From VRUE01 sp963729995 (lineage in GTDB: Bacteria; Actinomycetota; Thermoleophilia; Solirubrobacterales; 70-9), in contig CAVSPF010000003.1 in the NCBI GenBank assembly GCA_963729995.1, positions 682,001 to 746,000 on the forward strand: DNA of 64,000 bases, written 5' to 3'. Positions 16,718-25,701 of this stretch are shown here, piece by piece. The notes under the pieces were generated by a model. That model did not search any database, was not told where the DNA came from, and saw nothing but the letters and a program-made list of their open reading frames with translations. The position numbers were made by a program, and so were the translations under genes. Within the stretch, counting starts at the first letter, position 1. Each line of letters opens with the position of its first letter.

Positions 16718-17049
16718 CTTTCCCGAGGGGTTCGGTGGGCCGCTGAGAGGGGTCGTGCGTGTTGCCGGCGGCTTGCGCGAGCTGGTGCCGCCTGCTACAA
16801 CCCATTGGAGTGAAGCGAACGGGCGACACCGCGAGCGGCACCCGCGCCTCCGGCGCCGCGCTTGCCCCTGTCCGCCTCTCCTATCTCTGGCGATTTAGCT
16901 AGGCGTCCGGTCTCGCGGCATCGAGCCGCACCCATAGACGTTTGGCCGGGCGCCGGTCCCATCGGTTCGCGTGGTTCGCGATGCGCGTGCTCGCATGGCG
17001 AGGCCCGTTTGGAAATAGGGTTTTGATTGTGGAGAAAGGCGACGGCAAG
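16718..17049 (+). other. 332-bp noncoding leader region upstream of aroF
   Basis: No gene is supported here. It holds a TACAAC box at 16795-16800, the segment GGGCGACACCGCG at 16821-16833 that resembles (10 of 13) the T-box consensus GGGUGGUACCGCG, a short hairpin around 16917-16931 and several GC-rich complementary segments. An open stretch rich in Trp and Phe codons runs in frame into aroF and could be a longer N-terminus or a leader peptide. A regulatory leader is possible but unproven. Confidence 0.35.
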
Positions 17050-18132
17050 ATGATGATCGGAATGCAGGGCGAGATACGAGACCGGGTCCGCGACCAGCGG
17101 ATCGAGCGGATCGTGGAGCTGGCCTCACCCGCCAGCCTGCTCGACGACCTGCCGCTTGGCGAGGAGCGCGAGAGGGCCGTGGTGCGCGGGAGGGAGGAGG
17201 TCGGCAGCATCCTCGGCCGCAGCGACGACCGTCTCCTGGTCGTGGTCGGCCCGTGCAGCGTCCACGACGTCGAGGCGGCGCTCGACTACGCGGGCAGGCT
17301 CGGCGAGACGGCGCGGGATCTCAACGAGGACCTGCTGATAGCGATGCGGGTCTACTTCGAGAAGCCGCGCACCACGACCGGCTGGAAGGGCCTGATCAAC
17401 GACCCCCACCTGGACGGGTCCTGCGACGTCAACGCCGGCCTGCGCATGGCGCGCACGCTGCTGCTCCAGGTGCTCGACCTGGGCCTGTCGATTGGCTGCG
17501 AGTTCCTCGATCCGATCACACCGCAGTACATCTCGGACACGGTCGCCTGGGGGGCGATCGGCGCCCGCACGACCGAGAGCCAGATCCACCGCCAGCTCGG
17601 CTCGGGACTCTCGATGCCGATCGGCTTCAAGAACCGCACCGACGGCAACGTCCAGGTCGCCGTCGACGCGGTCCGCGCGGCCGCGGTCGGGCACGCCTTC
17701 GCCGGCATCGACGACAGTGGGGCGCCGGCCATCCTCCACACCAGGGGCAACCCCGATGGCCACGTCATCCTCCGTGGCGGAAAAGGCGCTCCCAACTACG
17801 ACGCCGAGGGGGTGGCCCAGGCGCTCGAGCTCCTCCGGGCCGCCGGCCTGCCCGAGCGGGTCGTGGTCGACGCCTCCCACGGCAACAGCGCAAAGGACCC
17901 GGTGCAGCAGGCGATCGTGGCCCGCCGGATCGCGGACCAGGTTGCGTCGGGGAACGGGGCGATCGTCGGCGTGATGCTGGAGTCCTTCCTGGTCGCGGGC
18001 CGTCAGGACCTCGACAGCGGCGAGCCGCTCACGTACGGGCAGTCGGTCACCGATCCCTGCATCGACTGGGACGAAACGGTTTCGCTGCTCGGCGAGCTGG
18101 CGGCCGCCGTGCGGGCGCGGCGCGGCGAATGA
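17050..18132 (+). CDS. aroF: 3-deoxy-7-phosphoheptulonate synthase, class I (AroG/F-type)
   Basis: First step of the shikimate pathway, condensing phosphoenolpyruvate with erythrose 4-phosphate. The 360 residues show LLVVVGPCSVHD, MRVYFEKPRTTTGWKG, the SQIHRQL region and VVDASHGNSAKDP, all diagnostic of the type I-alpha enzyme. GGAGAAAG at 17031-17038 precedes the ATG pair at 17050 and decides the start. It overlaps tyrA by ATGA. Feedback sensitivity cannot be read from sequence. Confidence 0.94.
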   Translation: MMIGMQGEIRDRVRDQRIERIVELASPASLLDDLPLGEERERAVVRGREEVGSILGRSDDRLLVVVGPCSVHDVEAALDYAGRLGETARDLNEDLLIAMRVYFEKPRTTTGWKGLINDPHLDGSCDVNAGLRMARTLLLQVLDLGLSIGCEFLDPITPQYISDTVAWGAIGARTTESQIHRQLGSGLSMPIGFKNRTDGNVQVAVDAVRAAAVGHAFAGIDDSGAPAILHTRGNPDGHVILRGGKGAPNYDAEGVAQALELLRAAGLPERVVVDASHGNSAKDPVQQAIVARRIADQVASGNGAIVGVMLESFLVAGRQDLDSGEPLTYGQSVTDPCIDWDETVSLLGELAAAVRARRGE

Positions 18133-19214
18133 AGGTGGCCGTTCTCGGCGTGGGCCTGATCGGGGGCTCGATTGGGCTTGCCGCAAAGGGGCGGCTCCAG
18201 GGGATGGAGGTCGTCGGCTGGGGGCGAACCCGCACGACCCTGGACCGCGCGGTCGAGCTGGGAGCGATCGATCGTGCCGCCGATTCGCTCGCGGAGGCCT
18301 GCGAGGGCGCCGAGGTCGTCTTCTGCGCCGCCCCGGTGGCCGCGCTCCCAGAGCAGGTCGCGGCAGCGCTCGCCGCCAGCGGCCCGGAGACGGTCGTCAC
18401 CGATGCCGGCTCGACCAAGCGCGAGCTGGTCGCGAAGTTCGGCGACGACGAGCGCTTCATCGGCGGCCACCCGCTGGCCGGTGCGGAGACCGCCGGCGTG
18501 GAGAACGCCCGTGCCGACCTCTTCGAGGGCGCCCGCTGGTATCTGACTCCCACCGAGCGCTCCGGCGGCATCCTCTACGACCGCCTGCAGCGAATCGTCG
18601 CCGGCCTGGGTGCCCGGCCGCAGGCGATCGACGCCGGGACCCACGATCGGCTGATGGCAACGGTGAGCCACCTTCCTCACGTGCTCGCCAACGTCCTAGT
18701 CGAAGAGGCCGCGGCGGAGCTGACCCGGGATTCCGAGCGGATGCCGGAGATCGGCCCCAGCTTCCGCGACTCGACCCGGGTCGCCGGCTCCAACCCGGAG
18801 GTCTGGGGCGACATCTTCTCCAGCAATCGAGAGGCCGTCGCCGATGCGGTCGAGGCCGTGGGGAGCCGGCTGCGGAAGGCGGCCGAGCTGATCCGCACCG
18901 GCGAGCGTGGGGCCGTCGCGGCCTGGCACGCCGGCGCCGGCGAGGACCGTCGCCGCCTGCTGGAGGCCGAGCTTGCCGGTGGCCCGCTGCGCGAGCTGCG
19001 CGTCGTCGTAGCCAACCGGCCGGGGACGATCGCCGAGCTCGCGCTGGCGCTCGGCGAGGTGGGCGTCAACATCGAGGACATGGCCCTGCACCCGGCGCCC
19101 GACATGACCTCCGGCGCCGTCTCGCTCTGGGTCTCCGGCGAGAAGCAGGCGGAGCGGGCAGTCGGCCGGATCGAGAGCCTCGGTCATGCGGTCACGGTGC
19201 TGAACGGAGGCTGA
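18129..19214 (+). CDS. tyrA: Prephenate dehydrogenase with C-terminal ACT domain
   Basis: Oxidises prephenate to 4-hydroxyphenylpyruvate in tyrosine synthesis. The 361 residues open with the Rossmann motif VAVLGVGLIGGSIGL, contain VTDAGSTKRE and GGHPLAGAETAGVENA, and close with an ACT domain (LRELRVVVANRPGTIAELAL, about residues 285-361), the usual site for tyrosine feedback. ATG overlaps the aroF stop. Two bases separate it from aroA. Confidence 0.94.
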   Translation: MKVAVLGVGLIGGSIGLAAKGRLQGMEVVGWGRTRTTLDRAVELGAIDRAADSLAEACEGAEVVFCAAPVAALPEQVAAALAASGPETVVTDAGSTKRELVAKFGDDERFIGGHPLAGAETAGVENARADLFEGARWYLTPTERSGGILYDRLQRIVAGLGARPQAIDAGTHDRLMATVSHLPHVLANVLVEEAAAELTRDSERMPEIGPSFRDSTRVAGSNPEVWGDIFSSNREAVADAVEAVGSRLRKAAELIRTGERGAVAAWHAGAGEDRRRLLEAELAGGPLRELRVVVANRPGTIAELALALGEVGVNIEDMALHPAPDMTSGAVSLWVSGEKQAERAVGRIESLGHAVTVLNGG

Positions 19215-19216
19215 GC

Positions 19217-20512
19217 ATGGTGGCTCGATTCGCTCCCTCCGGGCCCCTGCGCGGCTCGCTGCGACCCCCTTCCGACAAGTCGATCTCGCACCGGGCGGCG
19301 CTGATAGCCGCGATGGGTGAGGGCGTGACGGCGATTTCGGGCTACCTCGACTCGGGCGACACTCGCTCGACCCTTGCCGCGATCGGGGCGCTCGGCGCCG
19401 AGGTCGAGGGCGCCGGCCGCGCCGCAATCGAGCCGGTCATCCGTGTCCACGGCGTCGGCATGCGCGGCCCCGGCGAGGCCGCGCTCGACGTCGGCAACGC
19501 GGGCACCCTGTTGCGGTTGCTGCCCGGTTGGCTCGCTGGGCAGGAGGCGGGGACCTGGAGCCTCGACGGCGACGAGTCGATCCGCCTCCGCCCGGTCGAT
19601 CGAATCGCCGAGCCGCTGCGGCTGATGGGGGCCCATCTGAGCTGCCGCGACGAACGCCTGCCGCCACTGCGGATCGAGGGGGCCCCGCTGCACGGCATCT
19701 CCTACGAGCTGCCGGTCGCGAGCGCGCAGGTCAAGTCCTGCCTCCTGTTCGCCGGCCTCATGGCCGAGGGTGAGACGCGCATCGTCGAGCCGCTGTCCAG
19801 CCGCGATCACAGCGAGCGGATGCTCGCCGCCGCCGGTGCCGAGATCGAGCGAGGCGAGGGAGCGGTGTCGGTGCGCCCCGCCGCGCGCCTGGAGCCGAGC
19901 GAGCTCGTCGTGCCCGCCGACTTCTCGTCTGCCGCCTTCCTCATCGTCGCGGCCCTGCTCGTCCCCGGCAGCGACATCGCGCTCGTCGACGTTGGGCTCA
20001 ACCCGACCCGCACCGGCCTGCTCGCGATCCTGAGGCGGATGGGGGCCGACATCGAGGTGGAGCAGACGGGAGAGCGGGGCGGCGAGCCCAGCGGCCTGAT
20101 CCGTGTTCGTCCCTCCCAGCTGCGTGGAACCGAGGTGGGCGGGGCCGAGGTTCCGCTGGCGATCGACGAGCTGCCGCTCGTCGCGCTTGCCGCCTGCTTC
20201 GCCGAGGGGGAGACGACGATCCGCGAGGCGGCAGAGCTGCGCCGCAAGGAGACCGACCGGATTGCCACCGTGAGCGAGGCGCTGAGCGCGCTCGGCGCCA
20301 GGGTGGAGCCGAGCGAGGACGGAATGCGGATCGCGGGCGATGGCGGCCTGCGTGGTGGGACGATCGACTCCCACGGCGATCACCGGATCGCGATGCTGGG
20401 GGCGGTCGCCGGCCTCGCTTCTCGCGAGGGCGTCGAGGTGACTGGCATGGGCGCCGCCGCCGTCAGCTACCCGGGCTTCGAGGCCGACCTCGCCTCGCTG
20501 CTCGAGCCCTGA
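19217..20512 (+). CDS. aroA: 3-phosphoshikimate 1-carboxyvinyltransferase (EPSP synthase)
   Basis: Transfers enolpyruvyl from PEP to shikimate 3-phosphate. The 431 residues include PPSDKSISHRAALIAAMGEG, GNAGTLLRLLPG, SAQVKSCLLFAG and the ETDRIATV segment. The usual LRPMGR motif reads LRPVDRIAEPLRLMG here. That region is at the substrate site in the family, so the change is worth noting. A start a few bases after tyrA indicates co-transcription. Confidence 0.95.
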   Translation: MVARFAPSGPLRGSLRPPSDKSISHRAALIAAMGEGVTAISGYLDSGDTRSTLAAIGALGAEVEGAGRAAIEPVIRVHGVGMRGPGEAALDVGNAGTLLRLLPGWLAGQEAGTWSLDGDESIRLRPVDRIAEPLRLMGAHLSCRDERLPPLRIEGAPLHGISYELPVASAQVKSCLLFAGLMAEGETRIVEPLSSRDHSERMLAAAGAEIERGEGAVSVRPAARLEPSELVVPADFSSAAFLIVAALLVPGSDIALVDVGLNPTRTGLLAILRRMGADIEVEQTGERGGEPSGLIRVRPSQLRGTEVGGAEVPLAIDELPLVALAACFAEGETTIREAAELRRKETDRIATVSEALSALGARVEPSEDGMRIAGDGGLRGGTIDSHGDHRIAMLGAVAGLASREGVEVTGMGAAAVSYPGFEADLASLLEP

Positions 20513-20518
20513 GCCCCG

Positions 20519-20524
20519 TACCCT
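20519..20524 (+). promoter_or_regulatory. -10 box for leaderless cmk
   Basis: TACCCT lies 8 nt before the ATG at 20533, just after the aroA stop. Confidence 0.5.
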
Positions 20525-20532
20525 GCCGCTTC

Positions 20533-21171
20533 ATGGTGATCGCGATCGACGGGCCCGCCGGGGCCGGGAAGTCCTCTGTGGCCCGCGCCGTCGCGGATGC
20601 GCTTGGCCTCACCTACCTCGACTCGGGGGCGATGTACCGCTGCGTGGCGCTGGCCGCGATCGAGCGCGGCGCCGACCTCGATGACGACGGCGCGATGGGG
20701 CGGCTGGCGCGCTCGCTGGCGATCGCCTTCACCGGCGACCGGGTGGAGCTCGACGGGCGGGACGTCAGCGCCGCGATCCGCGAGTCGCCGGTGACCGAAG
20801 CCTCCTCGCGCGTATCCGTCCACCCGCAGGTGCGCGAGGCGATGGTCGCCCGCCAGCGGCAGATGATCGCCGCCGGCTCCTACGTGGCCGAGGGGCGTGA
20901 CATCGGCACCGTGGTCAGCCCCGGGGCGCCGCTCAAGGTCTTCCTCACCGCCTCCGCGGAGGAGCGGGCCCGCCGCCGCGCCGCGCAGACCGGCGAGGAC
21001 GAGGCGGCGGTGCTGGCGGCGCAGCGCGAGCGCGACGCGCGCGACGAGACCCGCGAGCACAGCGCCCTGCGCGCGGCCGCCGACGCGGTTGAGATCGACA
21101 CCACGGCGCTCAGCCTCGACCAGGTCGCTGACCGCGTCGTCGCCCTGGCCCGCGAGCGGGGCCTGGCATGA
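20533..21171 (+). CDS. cmk: Cytidylate kinase
   Basis: Phosphorylates CMP and dCMP. The 212-residue enzyme has the P-loop GPAGAGKSS at residues 7-15, TYLDSGAMYRCVA, YVAEGRDIGTVV and the lid region RARRRAAQ. Located between aroA and der, a placement seen in other bacteria. It is followed by a 41-bp palindromic element and then der. Confidence 0.95.
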   Translation: MVIAIDGPAGAGKSSVARAVADALGLTYLDSGAMYRCVALAAIERGADLDDDGAMGRLARSLAIAFTGDRVELDGRDVSAAIRESPVTEASSRVSVHPQVREAMVARQRQMIAAGSYVAEGRDIGTVVSPGAPLKVFLTASAEERARRRAAQTGEDEAAVLAAQRERDARDETREHSALRAAADAVEIDTTALSLDQVADRVVALARERGLA

Positions 21172-21176
21172 CCGGC

Positions 21177-21217
21177 AGTGGCGCTTTAGCGCCGCTATGC
21201 GACAACAAAGCGCCACT
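21177..21217 (-). repeat. Palindromic element, core family 1, copy 3 (cmk-der gap)
   Basis: Arms AGTGGCGCTTT and AAAGCGCCACT (11 bp, perfect) enclose, on the minus strand, the core TTGTTGTCGCATAGCGG. The reverse complement matches 4148-4188 in gcvPA at 36 of 41 positions. Confidence 0.88.
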
Positions 21218-21232
21218 CGGCCTGGATCTCCG

Positions 21233-22546
21233 GTGAACCGCCTGCCCAAAGTCGCGGTCGTCGGCTTCCCCAACGTCGGCAAGAGCACGTTGGTCAACAG
21301 GCTCGCGGGTGGCCGCGAGGCGGTCACCCACGCCGAGCCCGGCGTCACCCGCGACCGCAAGCGGGTCCCATGCGAGTGGAACGGCGTGGCCTTCGAGCTG
21401 CTCGACACCGGCGGGATCGACGTCGAGGACGCGGGCGAGCTTGCGGCCGACGTCCAGCGTCAGGCCCGCCTCGGGATCGCAGAGGCCGACGTCGTGCTGC
21501 TCGTCGTCGACGTTCGCGCCGGGGTCCGCGCCGGCGACGCGGAGCTGGCGAAGACGCTGCGCGGTGGCGACGTGCCGGTCCTCGTCGTCGCCAACAAGAT
21601 CGACCGTCCCGGTGACGAGCACCTCACGGCCGAGTTCCACAGGCTCGGTCTCGGCGAGCCGCTGGCAATCTCGGCCACGCATGGCCTGGGAAGCGGCGAC
21701 CTGCTCGACCGCATCGTGGCGCTGTTCGGCGAGCGCCCGCGGCGCGAGGGAGAGAACGACGCGACCCGGGTTGCGGTGATCGGCCGCCCGAACGTCGGCA
21801 AGTCGTCGCTTGTCAATGCCTTCCTCGGCTCCGAGCGGGTGATCGTCTCCGAGCGGGCGGGAACGACCCGCGACGCAATCGACACGGCGCTCGAGGTGAA
21901 CGGGCGTCCCGTCGTCCTGGTCGACACGGCCGGGCTGCGGCGTCGCTCCAAGGTTGCCGGCACGATTGACTACTACGCCCAGCTTCGCTCTGAGCGAGCG
22001 GTCGAGCGCGCCGACGTCGCGATCGTCGTCTGCGACGCCTCGGAGGGCGTCACCGCGGAGGACCTGCGCGTCGCCGAGCTCGCGATGCGGGCCGGCTGCG
22101 CGACGCTGCTGGCGCTCAACAAGTGGGACGTCACGTCCACCGACATCGACGATGCCCGCGCTCGCGTCAGGCGCAAGCTTCGCCTCCGCCCGGCGGCCAT
22201 CACCTGCTCGGCGACGCGGGGCCGCAACGTCGACAAGCTGCTGCCGAAGGCGCTGGAGCTGGCCGATCGCGCCGCCGAGCGGATCCCGACCCCGGAGCTG
22301 AACCGCTTCGTTGCCGCCGTCGTTGCGGAGACCCCGCCGCCGGCCCGTCGCGGTCGTCGCCTGCGGCTCTACTACGCCGCGCAGGTGGGCGAGCGCCCGA
22401 TCCGGATCGCGATCCAGGTGAACGACCGCCGCCTGATCAAACGCGACTGGGCATACCACCTCGAGAACAGGATGCGGGAGCGCTACGCGCTGGAGGGCGT
22501 TCCCCTGGTCATCGACTTCGTCCCCCATTCGGGTCGGCGGCGCTGA
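21233..22546 (+). CDS. der: Ribosome-assembly GTPase Der (EngA)
   Basis: Tandem GTPase needed for late 50S subunit maturation. The 437 residues contain two G domains, G1 motifs GFPNVGKST and GRPNVGKSS, with NKID-type and NKWD G4 motifs, followed by the KH-like C-terminal domain ending RYALEGVPLVIDFVPHSGRR. GTG 21233 gives the typical N-terminus (LPKVAVVGFPNVGK); the longer reading through cmk is spurious. Confidence 0.95.
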   Translation: MNRLPKVAVVGFPNVGKSTLVNRLAGGREAVTHAEPGVTRDRKRVPCEWNGVAFELLDTGGIDVEDAGELAADVQRQARLGIAEADVVLLVVDVRAGVRAGDAELAKTLRGGDVPVLVVANKIDRPGDEHLTAEFHRLGLGEPLAISATHGLGSGDLLDRIVALFGERPRREGENDATRVAVIGRPNVGKSSLVNAFLGSERVIVSERAGTTRDAIDTALEVNGRPVVLVDTAGLRRRSKVAGTIDYYAQLRSERAVERADVAIVVCDASEGVTAEDLRVAELAMRAGCATLLALNKWDVTSTDIDDARARVRRKLRLRPAAITCSATRGRNVDKLLPKALELADRAAERIPTPELNRFVAAVVAETPPPARRGRRLRLYYAAQVGERPIRIAIQVNDRRLIKRDWAYHLENRMRERYALEGVPLVIDFVPHSGRRR

Positions 22547-22558
22547 AAGACGATCATC

Positions 22559-22564
22559 TAGGCT
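22559..22564 (+). promoter_or_regulatory. -10 box for leaderless metK
   Basis: TAGGCT ends 6 nt before the metK ATG at 22571. No SAM riboswitch is visible in the 24-bp gap. Confidence 0.5.
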
Positions 22565-22570
22565 TCACGC

Positions 22571-23830
22571 ATGTCAGACAGCCAGCCGCTCGCCGAGGGC
22601 GAGTACCTCTTCACGTCCGAGTCCGTCACAGAGGGCCATCCCGACAAGGTCTGCGACCAGATCTCCGACGCGATTCTCGACGCCGTGATGGCGGGCGACC
22701 CTGAGGGCCGCGTCGCCTGCGAGACCCTGGTCAGCACGGGGATGGCGGTCGTCGCCGGCGAGATCTCGACCAAGGTCCACCTCGACGTGCCCGAGATCGT
22801 CCGCGAGACGATCCGCCAGATCGGCTACGACCACGGCGACTACGGCTACAACTGCGACCACATCTCGGTCCTCGTCTCGCTCGACAAGCAGTCGCCCGAC
22901 ATCGCCCAGGGCGTCAACGCCGCCTACGAGACGCGGGTTGGAGGCGCGATCGACGACGAGCTGCTGCTCGCCGGCGCCGGCGACCAGGGAATGATGTTCG
23001 GCTACGCGACGGCGGAGACCGAGGCGCTGATGCCGATGCCGATCCACATCGCCCACCGGCTGGCCGAACGCCTCACCGCAGCCCGCAAGGACGGCACGCT
23101 CGGCTATCTCGGCCCCGACGGCAAGACCCAGGTCACGGTCCGCTACGCCGGCGGCCGACCGGTGCGCGTCGAGAAGCTTCTGATCTCCACCCAGCACGCG
23201 CCGCACGTCGATTCCGAGGAGACGATCAAGCCGGACCTCTGGGAGCACGTGGTGCTGCCGCTGCTCGCCGCCGAGGTGCCCGGCATGTACGACGAGGCCG
23301 AGCTGCGCGACGGCTTCCTCGTCAACCCGACCGGCAAGTTCGTGATCGGCGGCCCGGTCGGCGACGCCGGCCTCACCGGCCGCAAGATCATCGTCGACAC
23401 CTACGGCGGGATGGCGCGCCACGGCGGCGGCGCCTTCTCCGGCAAGGACCCCTCCAAGGTCGACCGCTCGGCCGCCTACGCCGCCCGCCATGTCGCCAAG
23501 AACGTCGTCGCGGCGGGACTGGCGGAGCGCTGCGAGGTCCAGGTGGCATACGCGATCGGCGTCGCCCATCCGATCTCGCTGATGGTCGAGACCTTCGGCA
23601 CCGGGACGCTCCCGGACGCGGAGATCTCCCGCCTCGTCGAAGCCGAGTTCGACATGCGGCCCGGCGCCTTCCGCCGCTACCTCGACCTGCACCGCCCGAT
23701 CTTCCAGAAGACCGCGGCCTACGGCCACTTCGGCCGCGAGGACCCGGACTTCACCTGGGAGAGGACGGACCGCGCCGACGCGCTGCGCGAGGCCGCCGGC
23801 TCGGCGACGCCAGCTGCGACGCCGGCCTAG
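22571..23830 (+). CDS. metK: S-adenosylmethionine synthetase
   Basis: Makes SAM from methionine and ATP. The 419 residues begin with FTSESVTEGHPDKVCDQISD and contain the signature GAGDQGMMFGYA, the P-loop-like GGGAFSGKDPSKVDRSAAY and AYAIGVAHPIS. Slightly longer than average because of an Ala/Thr-rich C-terminal end. Monocistronic; the next gene is convergent. Confidence 0.96.
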   Translation: MSDSQPLAEGEYLFTSESVTEGHPDKVCDQISDAILDAVMAGDPEGRVACETLVSTGMAVVAGEISTKVHLDVPEIVRETIRQIGYDHGDYGYNCDHISVLVSLDKQSPDIAQGVNAAYETRVGGAIDDELLLAGAGDQGMMFGYATAETEALMPMPIHIAHRLAERLTAARKDGTLGYLGPDGKTQVTVRYAGGRPVRVEKLLISTQHAPHVDSEETIKPDLWEHVVLPLLAAEVPGMYDEAELRDGFLVNPTGKFVIGGPVGDAGLTGRKIIVDTYGGMARHGGGAFSGKDPSKVDRSAAYAARHVAKNVVAAGLAERCEVQVAYAIGVAHPISLMVETFGTGTLPDAEISRLVEAEFDMRPGAFRRYLDLHRPIFQKTAAYGHFGREDPDFTWERTDRADALREAAGSATPAATPA

Positions 23831-23880
23831 GCGCCGGTCTTTCGCCAGGCGCTACGCCGTGCTCGGGCGCGGCGCGCGGG

Positions 23881-25149
23881 TCAAGAGGAAACCTGAAATC
23901 GCACTCGGGCGCGCCGAAAGCGATCCAGCTGCCCGGTGCCAAGCGCCGTCGCCGGTGTCAGGCAGCCCGCCCGCTCCGGCGTTGCGCCGTCCTCCGCAAG
24001 CAGCAGGCCGACCTCGCCGAGCATCCTTGCCGTCGCGAGGTATCCCGGGTGCCCGTCGGCGTCGACATCGACGCGGACGTAGTGGCCACCGGCGGTGCGG
24101 GCGTCGACGGCAACCTGCCACGCCCACTCGTCGAGGCGACTTCCCGAGGGGCCGAAGCCCGACGAGGGAAAGACCTTGCGCAGGAGCCCGGCGGCGCGCC
24201 GCCTGGTGGTCGGGCCGGTGCGGGTCAGCGCGCGAAAGGCGGCCTGGTTTGCGCCGAGTGCCGCTGCGGCCATGTAGCGCAGCGGCAGGGTGACGGGCCC
24301 GCCGCCGATCGCGACCCCCTCGCGATAGCGAATGGGCACAGCCGGCCGGCCCCGCTCGGCGCCGATCAGCGCCGCGGTCCGCTGGATCACAGCCGGGTTG
24401 ATGAACGCAGCAGGGGTCATTGGGGCGATCACGTCTCCACGGCCGTTGAGCCGAGGGGCAAGTGAGATCGGGCTGCGCCGGCGGACCTCGGCCGCGGCAC
24501 CGGGATCTGTGATCAGCACGGCCGGGTCCGCGATCTGCTCAGCTCCCTCTCCGCCAAGCACCTCGGCCGTGCCCTGCATGGTCCCGCCGGAGACCACGTC
24601 GGCCAGCCCGAGACGGCCTGCGGGCTGCTGCATGGTGACCTCGAGGTCGACCTCGGCCAGGTCCTCCTGCCAGCGCTCCTGCGCGGTCTCGGCCGCGAGC
24701 AGCACCGCCAGGTCCGGCGGCAGCGCCTCGAAGCCGCTGGCCTGGACCACCTTCAGGCCGTTGGCGACCGCACGGTCGTGGTAGGTGTCGATCATCCGCC
24801 GCGCGAACGGCATCTCGCCCGTGAGGTCGGCGTAGTGGGCGCCGTTGGCGACGCAGGCCTCGATCACCGGCTGGCTGTAGAGGGTGTAGGGGCCGACGAG
24901 ATTGAGGACGACCCGGGTTCGCGATGCCATTGCCGCCAGCGACTCGGGGTCGGAGACGTCGGCGACGATCGTCGCCGGTGCGGTGACGCCGACCTCGCCG
25001 AGGATGCGCTCGAGCTTGGCGGCGTCGCGCCCGGCCACCGCCCAGCTGGCCCCGGTCTCCGGCGCCCGCTCCGCGAGGTAGGCGGCGGCGCGGCGACCGG
25101 TGACGCCGGTCGCGCCGAAGACGACGACCGAGAGGTCCCTGCCGCTCAC
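23881..25149 (-). CDS. Saccharopine dehydrogenase-like / trans-acting enoyl reductase family protein
   Basis: NAD(P)-binding reductase-type protein of 422 residues. The Rossmann motif VVVFGATGVTGRRAAAYLAE is at the N-terminus, followed by LNLVGPYTLYSQPVIEAC and ANGAHYADLTGE, the hallmarks of the saccharopine dehydrogenase-like family that in mycobacteria includes the trans-acting enoyl reductase of phthiocerol and phenolic lipid synthesis. The substrate here is unknown. GTG start overlaps the upstream PH-domain gene by 4 nt, so the two form a minus-strand operon. Confidence 0.8.
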   Translation of the reverse strand: MSGRDLSVVVFGATGVTGRRAAAYLAERAPETGASWAVAGRDAAKLERILGEVGVTAPATIVADVSDPESLAAMASRTRVVLNLVGPYTLYSQPVIEACVANGAHYADLTGEMPFARRMIDTYHDRAVANGLKVVQASGFEALPPDLAVLLAAETAQERWQEDLAEVDLEVTMQQPAGRLGLADVVSGGTMQGTAEVLGGEGAEQIADPAVLITDPGAAAEVRRRSPISLAPRLNGRGDVIAPMTPAAFINPAVIQRTAALIGAERGRPAVPIRYREGVAIGGGPVTLPLRYMAAAALGANQAAFRALTRTGPTTRRRAAGLLRKVFPSSGFGPSGSRLDEWAWQVAVDARTAGGHYVRVDVDADGHPGYLATARMLGEVGLLLAEDGATPERAGCLTPATALGTGQLDRFRRARVRFQVSS

Positions 25150-25652
25150 GCGAGCGGGCCCTGGGGCTCCCCGAGGCCGTGGGTGCCGGCCGATGCGGCG
25201 CCGGTCGCCTGGTCGACTCGATGCACGACCTCGGCGGGGTCGGCGACCCCGGCGAAGACGAAGTTGTAGTCGTCGGTCGCGGCGGTGTCGAAGTCGACGT
25301 CGCCGATCTGCATGACTCGCTGGTAGATCGACTGGCGGTAGTTGACGTTCTGCACGCGCTCGAGGCGGGTCTCCTGGATCTCGCGCGAGACGATGCCGCG
25401 CTTGATGTTGAGGCGGCGGTTGGTGATCGTGTAGGTGGTGGCCACGCGCTTGACGAAGCCGGTCAGGACGCTGAGGATCACCACGGCCAGCACGATGCCG
25501 AAGACGCCGGCCCCGCTGGCGCCGAGGACCTTGGCGATCACGCCGGCGATCGCCGCGATCAGGATCCCCTTCAGGTAAAAGCCGAGGATCGCCCGCCAGG
25601 ATGGGTGTCCCTGGAAGATCACCTGCTCACCGGGGCTGAGGTGGATGCTCAC
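25146..25652 (-). CDS. Membrane protein with bacterial PH domain (bPH2/DUF304-like)
   Basis: A 168-residue protein with an N-terminal motif LSPGEQVIFQGHPSWRA, two adjacent hydrophobic helices (about residues 22-65), then TTYTITNRRLNIKRGIVSRE and ERVQNVNYRQSIYQRVMQIG, the recognisable bPH2 core. Function of this family is poorly defined, likely membrane-associated. It has a TATGCT box 8 nt upstream on the minus strand and is divergent from priA. Confidence 0.82.
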   Translation of the reverse strand: MSIHLSPGEQVIFQGHPSWRAILGFYLKGILIAAIAGVIAKVLGASGAGVFGIVLAVVILSVLTGFVKRVATTYTITNRRLNIKRGIVSREIQETRLERVQNVNYRQSIYQRVMQIGDVDFDTAATDDYNFVFAGVADPAEVVHRVDQATGAASAGTHGLGEPQGPLA

Positions 25653-25660
25653 TGGTCGGC

Positions 25661-25666
25661 AGCATA
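25661..25666 (-). promoter_or_regulatory. -10 box for the PH-domain gene
   Basis: TATGCT on the minus strand, 8 nt before the GTG at 25652. It lies back to back with the priA promoter. Confidence 0.45.
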
Positions 25667-25689
25667 TCTGCGGTGTCCGCCTCTCTCCA

Positions 25690-25695
25690 TACCGT
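25690..25695 (+). promoter_or_regulatory. -10 box for leaderless priA
   Basis: TACCGT ends 6 nt before the priA ATG at 25702. This decides the start over an upstream in-frame codon at 25645. Confidence 0.45.
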
Positions 25696-25701
25696 CATCC
25701 G

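Noticed and set aside
22547..22570. SAM riboswitch upstream of metK
   Set aside because: Only 24 bp separate der and metK.
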